From Lepidodermella squamata (lineage: Eukaryota > Gastrotricha): a DNA stretch of 64,000 bases. Positions 61,435-64,000 of the stretch are shown piece after piece. The first letter of the stretch is position 1, and every line of letters starts with the position of its first letter. Both the position numbers and the translations under genes were made by a program. The DNA lies in assembly GCA_047495785.1 (NCBI GenBank), contig JBLDXI010000021.1:1922001-1986000 (forward strand), given 5' to 3'. The notes under the pieces were generated by a model, which was not told the DNA's origin, did not search any database, and saw nothing but the letters and a program-made list of their open reading frames with translations.

Positions 61435-61844
61435 ATGGCTAATTTTGCGACCTTTTTCGGGGTTGTTGTGGCTGTATCTGTGTTGGTACAAGGTTCCTCT
61501 GCAGACACCTGCAGTAAGTCATAGTGACATTACAAATTTGTTGATTTTATGCTCAGTATTTCGATGTCAAAGCTCCAACGGCAAACGCTAATCCAATGTT
61601 CGCCAGAGTCTGCCTGGCGAACCCGAGCCGGGCCCAGCGGGCTTACTCTTGCCAGCAATTCATTGCTTGGGGCTTTCTGAGCAACGGCATGTGTGTACCG
61701 ATGATTTGCAACACCTTCGGTCGCTACGGAAACGTTCGAGCTATTTTCAACAGGCAAGTTCTGATTAGCTAAATTTCGATTTATAATAGACTATTTTCCA
61801 GGCCTGTGGACGCGTCAGTATGCGTATCGAATGCTCAGGCTTGA
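61435..61844 (+). CDS. Small secreted six-cysteine protein, array member C
   Basis: Exons 61435-61513, 61573-61753 and 61802-61844 give 100 residues. The signal peptide is MANFATFFGVVVAVSVLVQG. Cysteines are spaced C-x13-C-x12-C-x13-C-x4-C-x21-C, with RVCLANPSRAQRAYSCQQFIAW and GRYGNVRAIF. Member D is the closest paralogue, sharing PTAN, RVCLANP, RAQ-AYxCQQFIAW, YGNVR-IF and DASVC. The second intron has a GC donor (CAGGCAAGT) rather than GT. Function unknown. Confidence 0.82.
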
Positions 61845-62032
61845 TACCGAATCTATTAGACTTGTAATCTGTTAGTCGGGTCTTGGTTCACAAAATTCCC
61901 GAATGAGGTGATGGTGAGCTTCAGCATCCATGTTTCGCCAAACTTTATTGGAACGCAAAATTTTTACGATTTCTCTTACGCCTTGCGCGGTTAACGTAGA
62001 CTTTTATTGAATTGGAAAGTAGCCCGAGTGAA

Positions 62033-62471
62033 ATGGCAAAATATACGATGATTCTCGCTGTCGCTGTGGCAGCCATCGCTCTTTTTGTTGACAGCGCCTC
62101 CGCAGCTGATTGTGGTGAGTTCTGCGTTTTTGATAACAAATACAATTGTTAATTTCTATGTAACCCTACAAGTTCCTACTGCTAATCCGAACGGCATGTT
62201 CAAGAGAGTTTGCTTGGCGAATCCTGTTCGCGCCCAGAAAGCATACACGTGCCAGCAGTTTATCGCTTGGACCTCCTTTGGAAATAAATGCTACCCAATG
62301 CTGTGCAACCCGCTCGGTCAGGGAAATGCACCCACTTACGGAAATGTGCGACGTATCTTCACCAGCAGGTAATTGCACTTTTGATTGTAATATCATCGAT
62401 GGCATTTTCATTCTGCTATCTATTTCAGGGCTGCTGATGCGTCAGTTTGCGCCGCGAACGCAAATGTGTAA
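62033..62471 (+). CDS. Small secreted six-cysteine protein, array member D
   Basis: Exons 62033-62114, 62173-62368 and 62429-62471 give 106 residues. The signal peptide is MAKYTMILAVAVAAIALF with a cleavage near DSASA. Cysteine spacing is C-x13-C-x12-C-x12-C-x4-C-x27-C; the last loop is longer than in C because of an insertion (GQGNAPT) before YGNVRRIF. Otherwise it matches member C closely, including the terminal DASVCAANANV. Both introns are GT-AG. Function unknown. Confidence 0.82.
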
Positions 62472-64000
62472 AACCGCTGTAGCTGATATGACTAGTACCT
62501 TACCACAACCCCACCATTTCGATTTCGATTCTACAAAAAACAACAAAGTTTTTATCCCGATATTTTGCGATATTTTGCAGATTACGCACGAGTTGTTAAA
62601 TTGCTGTTCTACAGTACCAGTTAACGTTTCCTTTTTTCCTAATTAAATCTCGCCCACATTTCCGGTATTTCTTTCCGATTAATTTCCTTCAATATCGTAA
62701 TAAATTTGTAATTTCGAGGTTAACTAAACCTAATGCTGATACAATTATGTAGAATAAACCAATAATATTTGTGAATTCTTTTCGGATATTTGAAATTAGG
62801 ACAGGAAAGAATTAGGACAGGCGTTTTTATTCCTTTCTAATCATGAGTTTTATATGACCTATAGCTATTATAATCGAAAGTAATGTCGCGTATTCTGCGA
62901 CCATGAAATTATCCCTCGGAGAGTACGAGCCATTATGGAGGAAGAGATTGAGAGCAAATGTGTTTTAATTCGACAGGTTTAAGTGTATGCGAGGTTCTCA
63001 TCTTAGCTGCAGTGGCGCCGCTGACAAAATAAGCATCATTTTATTCACATAAACAATGTGTGATATGACATATGGCAAAATAAAGCTTGGACTGCCGACA
63101 ACTATACCGTGTTTAACATTTTATTTGTTTTGGTGTTCTTCTAAGGACAACAGCTTTTCACTGAAGTTCCGTTAGTTTTTTGTTATAACAGAGCGCAGAT
63201 TTTTTCGCCAAGATGCAGAACGTGATTTTCAGCTGGTACATTCGCCGCCTCTGGCAATAAAAAAAGTGTTACATTTCAAACAATTCTCCCTTATTTTTCG
63301 TTCACAGCAGAAAAATCTACACACTCGTAAAGGTGCGATACACCTGGCGTATTTTTTACGAAAATAAACAATCCAAAACCGCGCTATTATATGAAGCACG
63401 TCGGCCACGGTTATCTTTGGGCTATCGAAGCACTGATCCTTACTGTATTTCTATGTACATGCGTGGAAATGAAGTGCATAGCTTGTTTTTTAGACGCTCA
63501 TCCTGCGCTCATATTAGAGAAACAGATACACGCGAAGCGGAATATACTTATTCTGATTTTTAACGCTCAGTAATATAAACCTAGCCGGCGGCGGAACTTG
63601 GCCTAAAGTAAGGGTGCCACTATAAACCGCGATTCAATACATATTCGCATCTTACTCCCTCCTCTTTACAATTGCGTCTTTTGTGCTATCTGTGCTGTAT
63701 CAATGCAGGCAGACGGAAGTGTGCCCGCTTGCGCCATAAACCCAGCTGCATTTTTGGAGCGATCAAATAAAAACATGGCCGTAACTATTACATAATTATA
63801 CAAACGCGTTTTTCGCCAAACCATTTGCTGCAACTGTAAAACAATTCGATTTTTATTGTTTACTGCATTTCGCACCCGCGTGCTGTTTTATGTTGTATTT
63901 TTTTCTTACTGTTTTTCCCGAGAGATCAAATCAGACGCTGTCCAGCTATTGTTCAGTTCAGTGCCATTAACTTTCCGTATAGAATACCATGAAGGGCATT
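62472..64000. other. Intergenic, no supported gene
   Basis: AT-rich with short open frames only. An ATG followed by AAG GGC ATT lies at 63989, 12 bases from the window end; it could begin another secreted protein, but there is too little sequence to judge. Confidence 0.4.

Noticed and set aside
1-64000. CRISPR arrays, insertion sequences, bacterial operon signals
   Set aside because: The window is eukaryotic with spliceosomal introns; no regularly spaced short repeats or bacterial features were seen.
63989-64000. ATG AAG GGC ATT at the window end as another secreted gene
   Set aside because: Only four codons are available, too few to support a gene call.

Overview
This window is nuclear DNA of an invertebrate animal (bilaterian Metazoa). 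The evidence is spliceosomal introns throughout, an integrin alpha chain, neuropeptide-like precursors, a Ly6/uPAR-type protein and a full set of conserved eukaryotic housekeeping proteins. Most introns are minimal (about 48-65 nt, GT-AG). The intergenic DNA is AT-leaning and contains long gene-free stretches. The phylum cannot be fixed from the sequence alone. Compact introns and head-to-tail housekeeping genes separated by about 60-130 nt, with acceptor-like sites just before start codons, suggest a small-genome lineage that may use operons and spliced-leader trans-splicing. Gene models were built by hand from splice signals and reading phase. For almost all of them the exon lengths sum to a multiple of three.

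Layout: 1-1336 (-) is the 5' part of an SLC5 sodium/solute symporter. 3942-7248 (+) is a large low-complexity, probably nuclear protein. 9217-9525 and 10080-10334 (+) are two small secreted precursors that share a C-terminal W-x-x-P-V-F-G ending, a probable tandem neuropeptide pair. 12214-14411 (+) is a leucine-rich-repeat membrane protein. 14991-15987 (-) is a secreted three-finger (Ly6) protein. 17191-17973 (+) is an unknown Tyr-rich protein. 18093-20118 (-) is UVSSA, divergent from a coiled-coil protein at 20396-21986 (+). After a gene-poor 4.8 kb comes a complete integrin alpha gene (26752-31992, +), then another 4.4 kb gene-poor stretch. Two disordered proteins follow (36410-38564 + and 38901-40640 -).

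The housekeeping block is next. ELP1, DDX10 and ADO lie head-to-tail on the minus strand (49249 down to 41653). Cyclin A, HAT1 and RNASEH2A lie head-to-tail on the plus strand (50764-56299). The second HAT1 intron carries a 1.3 kb element with 134-bp terminal inverted repeats. A Tctex-type dynein light chain follows (56956-57775). The window closes with four tandem small secreted proteins (60039-62471) that share a signal-peptide exon, a three-exon structure with conserved intron phases and six cysteines. I do not recognise this family, and it is the best candidate here for something undescribed.

Other points of interest are a probable neuropeptide pair ending in PVF-amide, an apparent 2-nt frameshift at a C6 run in UVSSA exon 1, a HAT1 acetyl-CoA loop without its glycines, a possible 24-nt intron, and an integrin alpha tail with a degenerate GFFKR motif.
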